The notes under the pieces were generated by a model that was not told the DNA's origin, did not search any database, and saw only the letters and a program-made list of their open reading frames with translations. The translations under genes were made by a program, and so were the position numbers. A stretch of DNA of 64,000 nucleotides, from the NCBI GenBank assembly GCA_017163975.1, contig JAFFSR010000369.1, forward strand, positions 3,984,001-4,048,000, written 5' to 3'. Origin of the DNA: Anastatus disparis (taxonomy: Eukaryota; Arthropoda; Insecta; Hymenoptera; Eupelmidae). The stretch's first letter is position 1. Each line of letters starts with the position of its first letter. Shown piece after piece: positions 34,950 to 46,349 of the stretch.

Positions 34950-35999
34950 TCAGTCATATAACTCATCTACATTACATGAAGATGCACGTAACTCGACGAG
35001 CAGCGTGCGCGCGAGGAGCAAGAAAGCCACGAGGCGCGTCAGAACGTTTCCAGCGTGTTATCAGCGTACACACTTGATAGGATATTCCTGACACGTGCAA
35101 GGCAGACATTTTCTGGCAGTCAACGGGTGCACACACCTGGCCGCGCTTCGAAGCTATTTTATAGCCTTATTTCTCACTGATTTGAGATTAAAGGAAAGCG
35201 TGCGTACCCGTGAGTAAAAAAGACCATCGGTGCTGCAAGAGAAAAAGGAGTTTTCAATTGTGCTTCTCTGGAAAGCTTTTCTCTTTGCTAATCAAGAGGA
35301 TCTGGTTTTGACTGCCACTGGCGTGCTTCGACGATCAGGTATCACATCGGGTTAGTGGTGCGTTGGCCAACGCTTGTGCGTATTTGTCGTTTATACAAAG
35401 GAAGCTTCTACGTGGTATTGTAAGTAATTTGTATATTACGCGAGCTAAAAGTTTCTTGCCTCAAAGAAACTTTTCTTGTCAAAGGCATACGCGAGCGTTC
35501 TCGCGCCATAAAGCGTTTTATTTCGCGTCACATTCTTCCTTATTGCTATCTCTTTCTAATAAATCGATTTTTGTAATTCAATTAAATTTATTCTTATTTG
35601 CGCTAACTTTAATATATCAATTCAACGTTATTATTAACTTCATTATATTAATTTCTTTTTGTTTAATACATTATCTTAAAACTAAAATTAAACGTGCTAT
35701 CAATTAATTCACAATGCCTGATTTTATATAGCATGAAATCTGTTTCCCGCGGCTTACTTCGACACCTCTACGGTTCTCGTGATTAGTTTTATATATAAAA
35801 TACCTACGGAGTATTAAGTGATTTAATGTAGTATAATTTAAACCAACATTACAAAGGAAAGCTGCGCTAGCGGCATTGCGTCTCTCGATCAGATAAAAGA
35901 GAGAGATTGAATAATAAATTTTTTATTATACAATATTTTGTACAAAATAATAAATTAAGAATAACAATAGAATTAAAATTTTAAATAGAATTTAAACAT
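34950..35999. other. GC-richer spacer, possibly unique host DNA or an unrecognised LTR
   Basis: From 34980 to 35500 the sequence is more balanced and less repetitive than its surroundings. The 114-aa frame at 35363-35707 has a hydrophobic C-terminus, but no start context or family supports it. No LTR ends or tRNA genes were found. Confidence 0.35.
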
Positions 36000-36384
36000 T
36001 GAAAGGCCTAATGAACATTAAAGTTAAAATAAAATTAAACGAAAGCAAAAAGCAAAAAAAAAAATAGATTATTGCTTATAGATGCGATGCTATACTAAGA
36101 GTTCGTCCACTCTCAAGGGTGAAAAAATACTTAAATGAAGATGATTTGAATGAGGAAAATGAAATGAAAGATTTGATGTTAAAAGGCAGGTTATTCCAGA
36201 TGCGGGATGAGGCAGAGACAAATGAGTTGAAATAGTATGCAGTATTAGAATGAGGAATGGTCAGAGGTCTCACATCACCCCTCTGAGGTCTCCCGAGCTG
36301 ATTCCAATGGTACCTGTCAGCAATGTAAGTAGGAGAATTGTTACGAAAAACGGAATAAAGGAAGGAAGCAGTGAAATAATTTAA
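36000..36384 (-). pseudogene. Non-LTR retrotransposon 2, reverse transcriptase C-terminus and 3' tail
   Basis: The minus-strand frame is open from the palindrome edge (36384) to about 36070: FTASFLYSVFRNNSP, YHWNQLGRPQRGDVRPL, then SSRIWNNLP and SSFKYFF. This is the usual end of Jockey/CR1-type ORF2 proteins. An A-rich 3' tail follows (36060 to about 36000). It is cut off from the rest of ORF2 by the palindrome at 36385-37118 and by a deletion of most of the reverse transcriptase. Confidence 0.8.
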
Positions 36385-37118
36385 ATGCTTTCTTTTCAGC
36401 TTACTTACATTTTTTTAACGATGTTTAAAAAAAAAAATGATCGCTTTGGCAACTTTGAAATTTTTTCATTTTTGCATTTTTCTTCAATCAGCTGTAGTTT
36501 TTTAAATAATTGAGCTAGAAAAAATTTGAAAAAAGATTTGGAAAGGGCTCTAAAAATGCTATTTGCAGCTATTTTCACAAAAATTTTTTAATTATTTTTT
36601 GTCATGTTTTAAGCATATAAAGTTATCGATCTAATACTTTTGCAGTTGTAAAAAACACTTCAATAGCAAGTAGAAAATAATCGCTAGTGCAAAACTTTTG
36701 ATTTCTATGATATAATTTTTGCAAAATAAATCTTTTTGTTGTTTCATACTTTATTATGTTTTATTATTAATAATAAATAGTTATAATTTTCTACTAAAAT
36801 TAAATCACTACTTCACCAGCGATTATTTTCTACTTGCTATTCAAGTGTTTTTTATAGCTGCAAAAGTATTAGATCGATAACTTTATATGCTTAAAAATTG
36901 ACAAAAAATAATTAAAAAATTTTTGTGAAAATAGCTGCAAATAGCATTTTTAGAGCCCTTTCCAAATCTTTTTTCAAATTTTTTCTATCTCAATTATTTA
37001 AAAAACTACAGCTGATTGAAGAAAAATACAAAAATAAAAAAAATTTCAAAATTGCCAAAGCGATTATTTTTTTTTTTAAATATCGTTAAAAAATGTAAGT
37101 AAGCTAAAAAGAAAGCAT
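36385..37118. mobile_element. 734-bp palindrome with TTAA target duplication
   Basis: The ends ATGCTTTCTTTTCAGCTTAC and the near complement GTAAGCTAAAAAGAAAGCAT are flanked by TTAA (36381-36384 and 37119-37122). Arms of about 300 bp surround a loop of about 130 bp. TTAA targets are typical of piggyBac-like elements (established), but the tips do not start CCY, so assignment is tentative. A short fragment of the same arm sequence recurs just outside at 37140-37160. Confidence 0.85.
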
Positions 37119-37155
37119 TTAACGAATACTTTAAAATGCTTTTTTCAAATTTTTT

Positions 37156-38440
37156 CTAGGATGAAAATTGAAGAAGATACACTTTTTCAAAGTCGGAGCC
37201 AAAATTTGATAACCTGCTCAGAATTATTGCCCGGTACTGTATATTCATTGATTGATGGTATAAGAGGATCAAAGGCAATATTACTGAAGAAATCGTTAAG
37301 TTTGTCAGGCAAGAAGCCATGTGAAGAATCTTTATGACTGGAACAAATACCAATGTTCCTAAGCTCCATATACATCTGACAGGTGTCAGTGAGCCGAGAC
37401 AGTCGGTCGTGAAAGTATGTTAGTTTAGCTATTTCAATCAGTGCATGTGCATTGTCACGTGCAGTCCTATAGTTTTGTAAGTCAGTAAAGAGTCTTGAAC
37501 GATTAAATCGTCTATAAAGTCTGTCTTTTTCAAGAATCAAGGTATTAAGCTCAGGAGTGATCCACGGACGGCGACGCCCACCCTGACGTACCACCCTGAC
37601 TGGTACAAAGCGAGAAATGGCGTCATTAAGATGTGAGTAGAGACAGTCAAGGCGGTCAGCCAAAGAGAAAGCACTGCAACAAGTGACACACTCCAGAGAA
37701 TTTGAGAACGTCCGCAAAGCAGAACAATCAACGGATTTAAAATCAAGATAAGTAAAGTCATCTAAGACAGGTCTTGACAGAGAAGACTTCACAGTAGCCG
37801 CCAGTAAGTCGTGACCGTCAATGAAAGGAACGTTCGTCCTTTAGTATTCAGTCAGAGTGTCATTAGTGTCAATAAAACATAGATCAAGCCATGTATCAGA
37901 TGTTGCTGTATGATGAGTCGAGCCGTAAGGCACAAAATATAGCGAGTTGTCTGCAATGAACGATTTGAGAAACAATGTGTCATCAGATTCATATAGCTGA
38001 TCAGCATTATGATCTCCAAGTATTACCTTAGTGCTATAATTATACATATAAGCAATGAAATCAGGCATGAAATCACTGTGAGCAAGGAAAGGGGTATTGT
38101 GGGCCTATACACAACGCCCACAAAAATAGGAGAAGGAGTAGCCTTAGAAGTAACTTTACACAAAAGATACTCAGGCAATCCCGGTCCAACTACCGGTTGA
38201 AGAACAAAGACGTACTGACGTGAGAGAGAAATGAATGTAGAGGGCGACACCACCGCTTCGTATATTGCAATCATAACGATAGAGAATGTAATTATCCAGA
38301 GCCACCAGAGAATCGTCAACCACCTGGCCCAATTTTGTTTCAGTGACAGTTATTGCGTGGAAAAAGGCACGAGATGCCAAGAAGTGCCTCACTATCTCAA
38401 TGTGTGCTCGCAAAGAGTTAGCATTGAAATAGCAGACACG
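37156..38440 (-). pseudogene. Non-LTR retrotransposon 2, ORF2 N-terminal half (endonuclease and linker)
   Basis: Minus strand from about 38413: HAITVTETKLG, then RYDCNIRSGGVALYIH (endonuclease N-terminus), then KVILGDHNAD (about 38020), then SDTWLDLCFIDTND (about 37890), and the post-endonuclease linker RRRPWITPELNTLILEKDRL (about 37560). These are EEP endonuclease landmarks in order, spread over three frames, so frameshifts are present. No reverse transcriptase core (FxDD) follows; the element jumps to the C-terminus beyond the palindrome. Same strand as ORF1 upstream. Confidence 0.85.
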
Positions 38441-38572
38441 TAGACCATCCTCTATGATGAATTATAAATTAGCAATTGAAGAAGGTAAGTTAGTGGATGA
38501 ATGAATGAGTGTTGGAATGAGTAGTGGATATAGAAGAAAAAGACAAAGAGAGTGGACGTATTCGAGGGACAG

Positions 38573-39817
38573 TCACTGGGCAAGAGAACTGTCGTTGGTC
38601 GCAGATATCTTCTGTGAAACAGACTGCAGGTCATCATCAGATGAGATCAAGCAAGCCGTATAGCTTCTCTTCTTGCGTGCATAAATTTTCCCATTTCTAA
38701 CAAAAGTTAAGAAACCTTTTCTCTCGTCATGCGCCTTATCCAGAACCTTTAATTTAAATCGTTGAAGAGCAGGAGGAAGATACTCATTTATGTTGATTAA
38801 AGCGGATAATATTGCATTAAAAGGCTTAGCAGCTTCTAATAGATCAACCCTAATCTGCGATGTATGTAGCTTCCTAAAACGGATCTTGGTACTTATCAGT
38901 GAACGCACCAAAGTAGCATTTTTAAGTGTCACTAAGAAACACCAGATTCCGGTTCAGGTTCAGAAGGAGGCACAGATGAAGCCGAATCAACACCATGTTC
39001 CAGTTAAGGTTCTGGTTTAGAAGGAGGCACAGATGAAGCGAAAGCAAAAGCAGCAGTAGTTGCAGAGTCATTGGCACCAGAAGCACCAATAGCACGGCGC
39101 AGAGGACGGACCGCCACAATGCCATCATACAAAAAGCCAGTGTCCAGTTTAACGAATACAGCATAAGCAGCTCGCTTAAGATCCTCAATTTTCGAAGTAC
39201 AAAGTCCACTCAATACCAGATTGGCAGAACGCTCCAAACGCTGCTGCTGAGTGACAAGCTCCTTGCACTGCCTAGCCAAACTTCTACTCAGCTTATCAAG
39301 ATGTGAAAGTTTAGCAGATTCAACATCAGACAAAAAAGCATTAACAGTAGGTGGGTCGTGGTTAACAGCTAATCCAATCTTTCCTTAAGTGCAATATGAT
39401 CTCGTTGAAGTTGGTCCAAACTTGCCCAGACTGTCAGACAAGTCCTGCATACGAGTTTCCAGAGAAAATACAGATCCAGTTAGAGAACTAATCCTAGAAT
39501 CGATAGACGACAAAGATGTCTGGAGCGCATCAAGCTGGTCAAGCTTAGAGATTTTTGCAAGAATAGCATAGAGTGTATCCTGTTGTAAGCACGCAGACGT
39601 GGAAGTCGGCGGTCGAGAAGCATCCAATTTTGAAGCAGAATGTTCAGATCCAACAGAACTAGTTCGAGAGCGACTAGCAGGCTACTCTCCTTCATACAGG
39701 GATTACAGACCTTCAGAACTGTTCCAGTTTCCTCCTTACGTGATTTAGCACAGCCAATGTGCAGCAAATTTCCACAGTAATAAATTCTCTGGCACAGTTA
39801 ATGCACTTCTTGGTCAT
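38573..39817 (-). pseudogene. Non-LTR retrotransposon 2, ORF1 with PHD-like finger and coiled coil
   Basis: An ATG at 39817 gives KKCINCARE. After a frame change come YYCGNLLHIGCAKS and VLKVCNPCM, which is PHD-like Cys/His spacing. Then a Ser-rich stretch and a coiled-coil segment follow (LDALQTSLSSIDSRISSLTG, about 39520). Further frames (39333-39004 and 38932-38573) give SANLVLSGL and, near the end, RKGFLTFVRNGKIYARKKRS, matching the RRM-like and C-terminal domains of insect ORF1 proteins. Several frame changes show decay. The layout mirrors retrotransposon 1, but the two are different families. Confidence 0.78.
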
Positions 39818-40496
39818 GTCTAAGTACTCAAATGTAAGCACACTGGCGAATGTAATAATGAAAGCCTATTTAGTGTGGTTAATAAATAAAATGGCAGTGG
39901 CCAAATAAGACAAATTATAGCGAAGAGCTGTCAGTGTATGGTGTTATCCTCGGTTGACAAGGTCGATACGTATGTTTCCACTATCGTTGATACGCATCAC
40001 TTAGGGGTACTTCAGCACCCTGCATAGGAGACCCAAGAAATTTCACAGTATCACGATGATGGTCCAAATTGTTCCTCAGCCTCTCCTCAACCCCGTACAC
40101 TATTATCAAAACAGGTTAAACCTTCAAATTCAGGCTCTTTTTACATTCGAACGAGCTAAGCACGCATCCAATGAGTTGTAGTTGCAGAGCGAGTAATTCA
40201 GGCAATAAAGATGGAAACAGATTTTCCCGTTTGTACAAGGTGGCCGCAGCGTTACAGGCCCACCGATCCCAGCAGCTTAACCTTAAAAATGCAAATTATA
40301 AATACAAAGTAGTGCAAGAAAAGCACAATTGTTAAGAAGAAATTATAAGCAGGAGAGATACGTACCACCGTGAGTGCGCATGAAATAAAAATGCGCACTG
40401 CACGGGAACGTTGGAGCCTTGAGAGAAAGCAAGCAGCAAACAGCAAGCAAGCACATGTAGTCACGCAAGCAAGCAGCAGACAGCAAGCAAGCACAT

Positions 40497-40534
<38 letters not shown>

Positions 40535-40600
40535 GCAGCGAGTACAGCAAGTGACAAGTATATCAAATGAGGTTTTGTCGCTCATCAATAATTTTACTGG
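39818..40600. other. Possible 5' UTR of retrotransposon 2 and an (AG)n tract
   Basis: Moderately GC-rich, with a direct repeat of AAGCAAGCACATGTAG near 40445 and 40487. A pure AG tract occupies 40499-40533. Frames across the tract are artefacts. It may include the 5' UTR and promoter of retrotransposon 2, but nothing defines its start. Confidence 0.45.
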
Positions 40601-41519
40601 TTAGCACAATTGGAGTTCACCTTGTAGTATTTCTTGTAGTTTCGGCAATTCCACATATAATTAAATTTGGTGATTAATTAAAGTAACATTTTTTGAAACA
40701 GAAGTAAAATAACCGTTACATTTATGTATACTTCTCTATTTTCACTGGGATGGATTTTATGATTTTTTATTTACAATTTCACAGAAGTTTCTACTCACTG
40801 CACAATAAAAAATATAACGATTTTGAGAGAAACATTCAAAATTAAGTAAAAACAGTTCTCACAGATTTGATACCTTGAAAATTAAAATAAATTAAGAAGG
40901 CTATAACTTTGGCTCCGAGCACCTAGAGACTTTACTGATGCTTTGAACTAAAAATCCTGGAAGTTTTAAAAGAATATATTTTTCTTTAGATATGATTCAA
41001 GTGTCTTGAAAATGAGCAAAAGTGCGATTTTTCGAAACTAAAAAGTCCTGTATCTCGGTCAGTTTTCTATTAAATTTAACTGACCAAAAAATATGTAATT
41101 TTTAAGGGAAATCGGACTCATATTACAAAAATGTCAAAAGTTTAGAAGAAAACATGCTATGATCATTCAAAAGTTTGTAAAATAGCAAAACTTCATCTTG
41201 TTTTCGAAGATATGAAGTCTGCCTCCTAATTTATAAAATTAAATTTAATAAATAAATTTTCAAAACTCTTGTTATAAGCTAAAAAAATGCCGTATGTTAA
41301 ATTAAAATATGTTAAAAACTCGAATTTTGGCAGAATTTTGAAAACGAGTAAAAAATAGCCCAAAAAACCCTATCTTATAACTTCAAAAAAGTCATATCTC
41401 AGCAAAAAAAATTTAAGTCTTAAATATTGTACGAGTTCCTAAGTTTAATAATACAACATATTTGAATTTAAAAAAACTGTGACCCACCTACGCCTACTTT
41501 TTAAATAATGTATTAGAGT

Positions 41520-41522
<3 letters not shown>
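40601..41522. other. AT-rich spacer, possible half of a foldback element
   Basis: No gene. Phrases like TATCTCGGTCAGTTTTCTAT (41051) resemble foldback arms seen elsewhere, but no partner arm was found nearby. Confidence 0.4.

Positions 41523-41597
<75 letters not shown>
41523..41597. repeat. (TA)n microsatellite, the longest in the window
   Basis: About 75 bp of pure TA. The sequence directly to its right (41610-41720) is an inverted copy of 45460-45580, so it is a boundary of another dispersed repeat. Confidence 0.95.
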
Positions 41598-41604
<7 letters not shown>

Positions 41605-42540
41605 CAAAAATGACTATTTTTGTAGACTTTTTTGACAGTTTAACTATTTTCTAAAATTTCCCCTAATGGAACTGAAATTCATTTATTTTTTACGAAAAAA
41701 GGATTAAGCCTCTAAAAACCAGTTAACCTGGGCAGTATTTGGGGATATTAATTAATACGTTTTCACAATTAGATACTCTCATTCTCTTACAATGTTCTTA
41801 AGTATTTATATTTATTGAAATTTTCAACTACAATTATAATCAATTAAAAATAATCAGCCTCCTCTCTGCATTTCGTTTACTGAGATGAATATAGTAATAT
41901 TTCATGTATATTTTGAAGAAAGATGAATTTATAATTATTTTTTGAAACTTACAGAATGGTGAAAAAATTAGAAATCCAAAAAAATTTATAAAATAAAGAG
42001 ATAATTTTTAAAATATGAAATGGAAATTTTTCCTGACCTCTGTAGCCGCCTTAACGGGATGTCGGAGTTGTTAGAATCGACTTTTGCTTTTTTTATCTGA
42101 TTGATATCTCTTTAAATTAACTATTTAGACAAAAATAATCACTTGTCTGCGTTAAAGCTACATTAATTCAATCATTTTTGTTTAAAAAAATCACTTTAAC
42201 TTGTTATTTTTTCATGAACTTTTAATCAAAATTAGATATCAAGCTCGATAAACCTAACCTTAAAATACTATACATAAAAAGTTTCTTCATAACTTTTTAT
42301 GTGTGGTATTTTAATAAATTTCTTGAGTTGTCCGCACTCAGGATTAATGTTATAAATTTTCTTTCTGTAGTGAAAGAATATGATTTGACGCACCGTATAC
42401 TCATGAACTTTGAATAAAAATATTTTTAGGAGGGATAACTACGATATTCTCTTAAGACTATCTTTCTTTGACTAAAATATCATCTTTCTTAAATTAAAAT
42501 TAAGATATTGATATATTTACCTTAATAAACGATTTCTGGG
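41598..42540. other. Dispersed repeat fragments, no gene
   Basis: 41610-41720 matches 45460-45580 in inverted orientation. 41849-41890 (CCTCCTCTCTGCATTTCG) is an inverted version of the landmarks at 18305 and 43561. The rest is AT-rich. Confidence 0.55.
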
Positions 42541-43552
42541 CTTGAGACCTGCATATAAATATATGGCTGCATTAAAAGTTTTTTTCAATATATTGTCACT
42601 AAAAGAAATTTACTTTTCTACTGTGGCTAAAAGAAACTTACTTATTTATTGTCGCTGAAAGAAGCTTATAGATTAATTTTGTATTGCCGTTAAAAGAAGT
42701 TTACAAATTTATTTTTTATTGCCGTGAAGAGAAGCTTAAAAATGTATTTTTTAGTGTTCCTAAAAAATTCTTACAGATTTATTTTTTACTGTCGCTAAAA
42801 GAATCTTACAGATTTATTTTTTATTGACGCTAAAAAAAGCTTACAGAATAATTTTATACTGTTGTTAAAAGAAGCTTACAGATTACGTTTTTATTGTCAT
42901 TATAAGAAGCTTACAAATTAATTTTATATTGCTGTTAAAAGAAGTTTATAATAGTATATTATGCATCTAGGGAGGTAAAATAAAGGACAGGCCATAGCAC
43001 GAGTGAATTGACACCCGAGGCGAAGCCGAGGGTGGCAAACTCGTGCTATGGGTTGTCCATTTTACCTTCCGTGGTGCATATACGATTTTTTGCCATACCC
43101 GGGCCAAAAGTACCACTTCTGCGATTTTGAGCCGGGAGTAGAAGTGGTACTTTTGGGCAGGGTATGGCAAAAATTTATTTTTTATTGCCGTTAAGAGAAG
43201 CTTAAAAGTTTATTTTTTATTGTTCCTAAAAAAGGCTATCGACGATAAAAAATAAATCTTTAAGCTTTTTTTAATGGCAATAAAAAATAAATCTGTAAGC
43301 TTCTTTTAGCCACAATATAAAATAGATCTGTAAGCTTCATTTAGCGGCAGTAAAAATAAATATGTCAGCTTTCTTTAACTACAAAAATAACTTGTAAACT
43401 TTTTTTAGCGACAGTAGAATAATAATAATTATATTTACAGCTGAATAAAGAATTTTTTTAGAAGCAAAAAAAATTTGTTCATTTCTTAAAAAAATTAAAA
43501 AAAACACTTTTAATGCAGCTATATATTTATAGATATTGGTCTCAAGCTCAAA
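42541..43552. repeat. Inverted pair of minisatellite arrays with shared end blocks
   Basis: The left array (42585-42960) reads TTATTGTCGCTAAAAGAAGC with AGCTTACAGATTTATTTT. After 43230 the orientation flips to AAATCTGTAAGCTTCTTTTA. Both outer sides carry the block with ATATGGCTGCATTAAAAG and GAGACC (42545-42580, and inverted at 43503-43550). It is the same family as the array at 14560-18062. The structure is therefore a large inverted-repeat element built of tandem repeats. It is split by the hairpin element at 42972-43173. Confidence 0.78.
42972..43173. mobile_element. Twin-hairpin GC-rich element
   Basis: The first palindrome (42974-43072) has arms CCATAGCACGAGT and ACTCGTGCTATGG, with an inner GAGGCGAAGCCGAGGG hairpin. 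The second (43089-43173) has TTTTGCCATACCCGGGCCAA and its near complement around AAAGTACCACTTCT. It is non-coding and far GC-richer than its host array. A related, decayed copy lies at 54505-54630. Confidence 0.7.
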
Positions 43553-43719
43553 AATTAAAAATGCAGAGAGGAAGTGTTTCTATTAACTTTTTACCGTATT
43601 CACAAATATAAATATTTGAGTTTTTGTGAACTTGTGAATGTCGCGTTAAACTATCTTTTTTTATTTATTAATCCTAATTTTACAACTTTATACTTTATAT
43701 TTTTATATATCGATGTTTT

Positions 43720-43855
43720 CTATTGAACTTTATCCGCATTCACAAATATAAAAATTAGATTTATTATGTCCTACTCTTCTATTTAATTTAAAATTAAATG
43801 ACAGCATTGATATGCGGGGAGTTGGCGAGCGGAGCGAGTGGAGGGAACCCTCCTT

Positions 43856-43857
<2 letters not shown>
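43720..43857 (+). mobile_element. Helitron-like 3' end, plus orientation, in a TA tract
   Basis: Reads GGCGAGCGGAGCGAGTG, then GGAGGGAACCCTCC (hairpin, 43840-43853), then TTGG and the TA tract. Upstream, ATCGATGTTTTCTATTGAAC and TTATGTCCTACTCTTCTATT match the minus-strand sequence next to the end at 6013. TTGG in place of CTAG weakens the CTRR match; it may be a mutation. Confidence 0.5.
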
Positions 43858-43892
<35 letters not shown>

Positions 43893-43894
<2 letters not shown>

Positions 43895-44897
43895 GACGTT
43901 TCACGTCAACTCACCTAACAAAAAAATAGAATTCGTCGAAAATCTGTGAAAATGTTCTATTTGATACCCAAAATATACAAAAAAAATTTTAGAGGTCCAG
44001 GTCAAAGGGGTCAGGATTTAAACGTGATGGAATTTTTCGAATTTTCCAAATTTTTTGCTAAATAAATATTTTAATGAATTTTTTCCTCAAAAACTATCAA
44101 TTTTTTGTTAAAACTTAATAGAATACTTTTTCTTGGAAATCAGATGCAGAATTTACCTGAATTTTTCCAAATTATAATATACTGATTTTTATGCTTACTT
44201 GATCGATTTAAACATACTATTTAGTATATCTAAAAATCGAGCAGGTTAAATTGGCTTTTTAAGGTCTTATTTTTTTTGTTTTGTTATGAGGAAACAATAT
44301 ACAAAGCCTCCAGTTGGGCAGCCTTCTCAAAGTTACTTAATTGTGCAAAAATGTCTGAAAAAATCGTTATTTTGGATCAATGATGAGATTCGTGATTTTT
44401 TTTCTGAAAAAGTATTGATTTTTGGGACAAATGTATAAAAATGTTTTTTATTGGAAATCATGTGTAGAATATAAACATATTTTTACAAATTGTAATTTAA
44501 GACATTATCGACCATATATACTAAAAATTTAACAAAAAATAAATTTTAAAATTTCAAAATTTCATTTATTATTTGTGATGTTTAGCAAATAATGGTTTAC
44601 AAAAATTTACATACATTTTACATACAATTTCAGGTGAATTCTGCATCTAATTTCCAAGAAAAAGTATTCTATTAAGTTTTAACAAAAAATTGATAGTTTT
44701 TGAGGAAAAAATTCATTAAAATATTTATTTAGCAAAAAATTTGGAAAATTCGAAAAATTCCATCACGTTTAAATCCTGACCCCTTTGACCTGGACCTCTA
44801 AAATTTTTTTTGTATATTTTGGGTATCAAATAGAACATTTTCACAGATTTTCGACGAATTCTATTTTTTTGTTAGGTGAGTTGACGTGAAACGTCCC
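43893..44897. mobile_element. 1.0-kb foldback element between TA tracts
   Basis: Arms of about 270 bp begin GGGACGTTTCACGTCAACTC and end with the exact complement. The loop (44165-44625) is AT-rich and non-coding. Both tips abut TATATA. The tip sequence is a variant of the 3602/5973 ends (ACATTTCACACCAACT). Confidence 0.9.
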
Positions 44898-44909
44898 ATA
44901 TATATTATT

Positions 44910-45580
44910 GGGATATTTCATATGAACTCGCATGGTCGAAAAATAAAACTCGCTTAAAGTCTGGGAATATGTTCCATTTGCTACCTGAAACATATGAAAA
45001 AAATCTAGGCCTTTAGGTTAAAAGGATTAAAAAGTTAAACGTGATAGAATTTTCATAATTTTTCAAATTTGTCAATGAATAATTTCATTAATTTTTTTTT
45101 TTCTTAAAAACTATTAACTGTTGGTAACAACTTAATAGAATATTTTTTGTTAGAGATAATATATAAAATGAGATATAAAGATATACATGTAATATAAAAA
45201 TATACACACATTTTTAAAATTACAATATGTAGATATTTGAGATTATCTAATTGTGGAAACGTATCATTTAATATACCAAAAAAGTGCTTAGGTTGGTTTG
45301 TTTTTTAACCTCTAGACCGCTGGGATTACATCATATGATGCGCACCTCTGACTCGCACTTATCCACCCTTGATAGGGTCCTATTAGACCTCAGAACACTT
45401 ATCTATAGGGAAAATCGACATTTCATTTTTTCAAAACTCTGGCGGTCTAAAGGTTAAGGGCTTAATTCTTTGATTTTTTCGTAAAAAGTAAATAAATTTC
45501 AGTTCCATTAGGAAAAATTTTTAAACTAGCGAATTCTACAATAATAGTCATTTTTGACTTATTTATAAGATTTATGATTT
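44910..45580. mobile_element. Partial TA-associated element of the same superfamily
   Basis: Starts GGGATATTTCATATGAACTC directly after TATATTATT. The next 150 bp keep the layout of the neighbouring foldback arm. No inverted partner was found. It is interrupted by the piggyBac-type MITE at 45309-45453. Its right part (45460-45580) recurs inverted at 41610-41720. Confidence 0.6.
45309..45453. mobile_element. 145-bp piggyBac-type MITE
   Basis: The ends CCTCTAGACCGC and GCGGTCTAAAGG are flanked by TTAA (45305-45308 and 45454-45457). CCY tips with a TTAA duplication are the piggyBac signature (established). The interior has an ATCATATGAT palindrome and no ORF. Confidence 0.8.
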
Positions 45581-46316
45581 CTTTTCTCAGAAAGTATTGA
45601 GTTTAGTAAAAATCTTTTTTGCTCCTATCTTCATACGGTTTTACTTAATAGATTTCATTCATAGTTATTCTATTATTTTATTTTTAAACTTTAATCGATA
45701 GAATAATAATAATAATATAAGAATAAATAATCATCGTATTATTTCTAAACATACATGTATGTATGTGAAGTCATTCAAATTATTTTATAAATATTTAATT
45801 TTATTCTATATACTACATTAATATTTTGGTTTTTACAAGTAATAATTTTTTTATAAATATTACTTTTACCTGTATTAATAATTATTATTCATTCGATGTA
45901 TTGTTTGATTATTTAATCAATCATTATAATATATATTTTCATACAAGTTTCCTTTTAATTATATAATATTATTTGTATTATTAATCTAAGCGTTTTTTTC
46001 GTTACTTTGTTGATTAAGTCAATATTTATTCTATTAATTTGTTTTTTAACTTTTATTAAAAACTAATTATAATTCAATAAAATAATAAATTTGGATGAAA
46101 CTTTGTATGGTTTATATACACACATGTATATATAAATATTTATTCATATTATTTTATAGGTATTCAATTTTATTCTTTATATTACATTATTTTGCATTTA
46201 CTTAAAAATCTAATGGCAACATTTTTTCAATGTTTCGTCAATATTTACTATTCATTAATCCTTAGGGCCAAAACCCATATTCTTCCCACATATTGGGAAT
46301 GGAATTCCCCACATGT

Positions 46317-46317
<1 letters not shown>
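45581..46317. other. AT-rich spacer
   Basis: No gene or clear element. A (TA)n tract at 46318-46347 ends it. Confidence 0.5.

Positions 46318-46347
<30 letters not shown>

Positions 46348-46349
<2 letters not shown>

Noticed and set aside
35363..35707. 114-aa frame with a hydrophobic end, possible secreted or membrane protein
   Set aside because: No known domain, biased AT-rich C-terminal half and no supporting context.
37841..38443. Plus-strand frames opposite retrotransposon 2
   Set aside because: The minus strand carries the clear endonuclease motifs; the plus frames are shadows.
40252..40588. Open frames across the AG tract (Ser/Leu or Arg/Glu repeats)
   Set aside because: Low-complexity products of (AG)n; no conserved sequence outside the tract.
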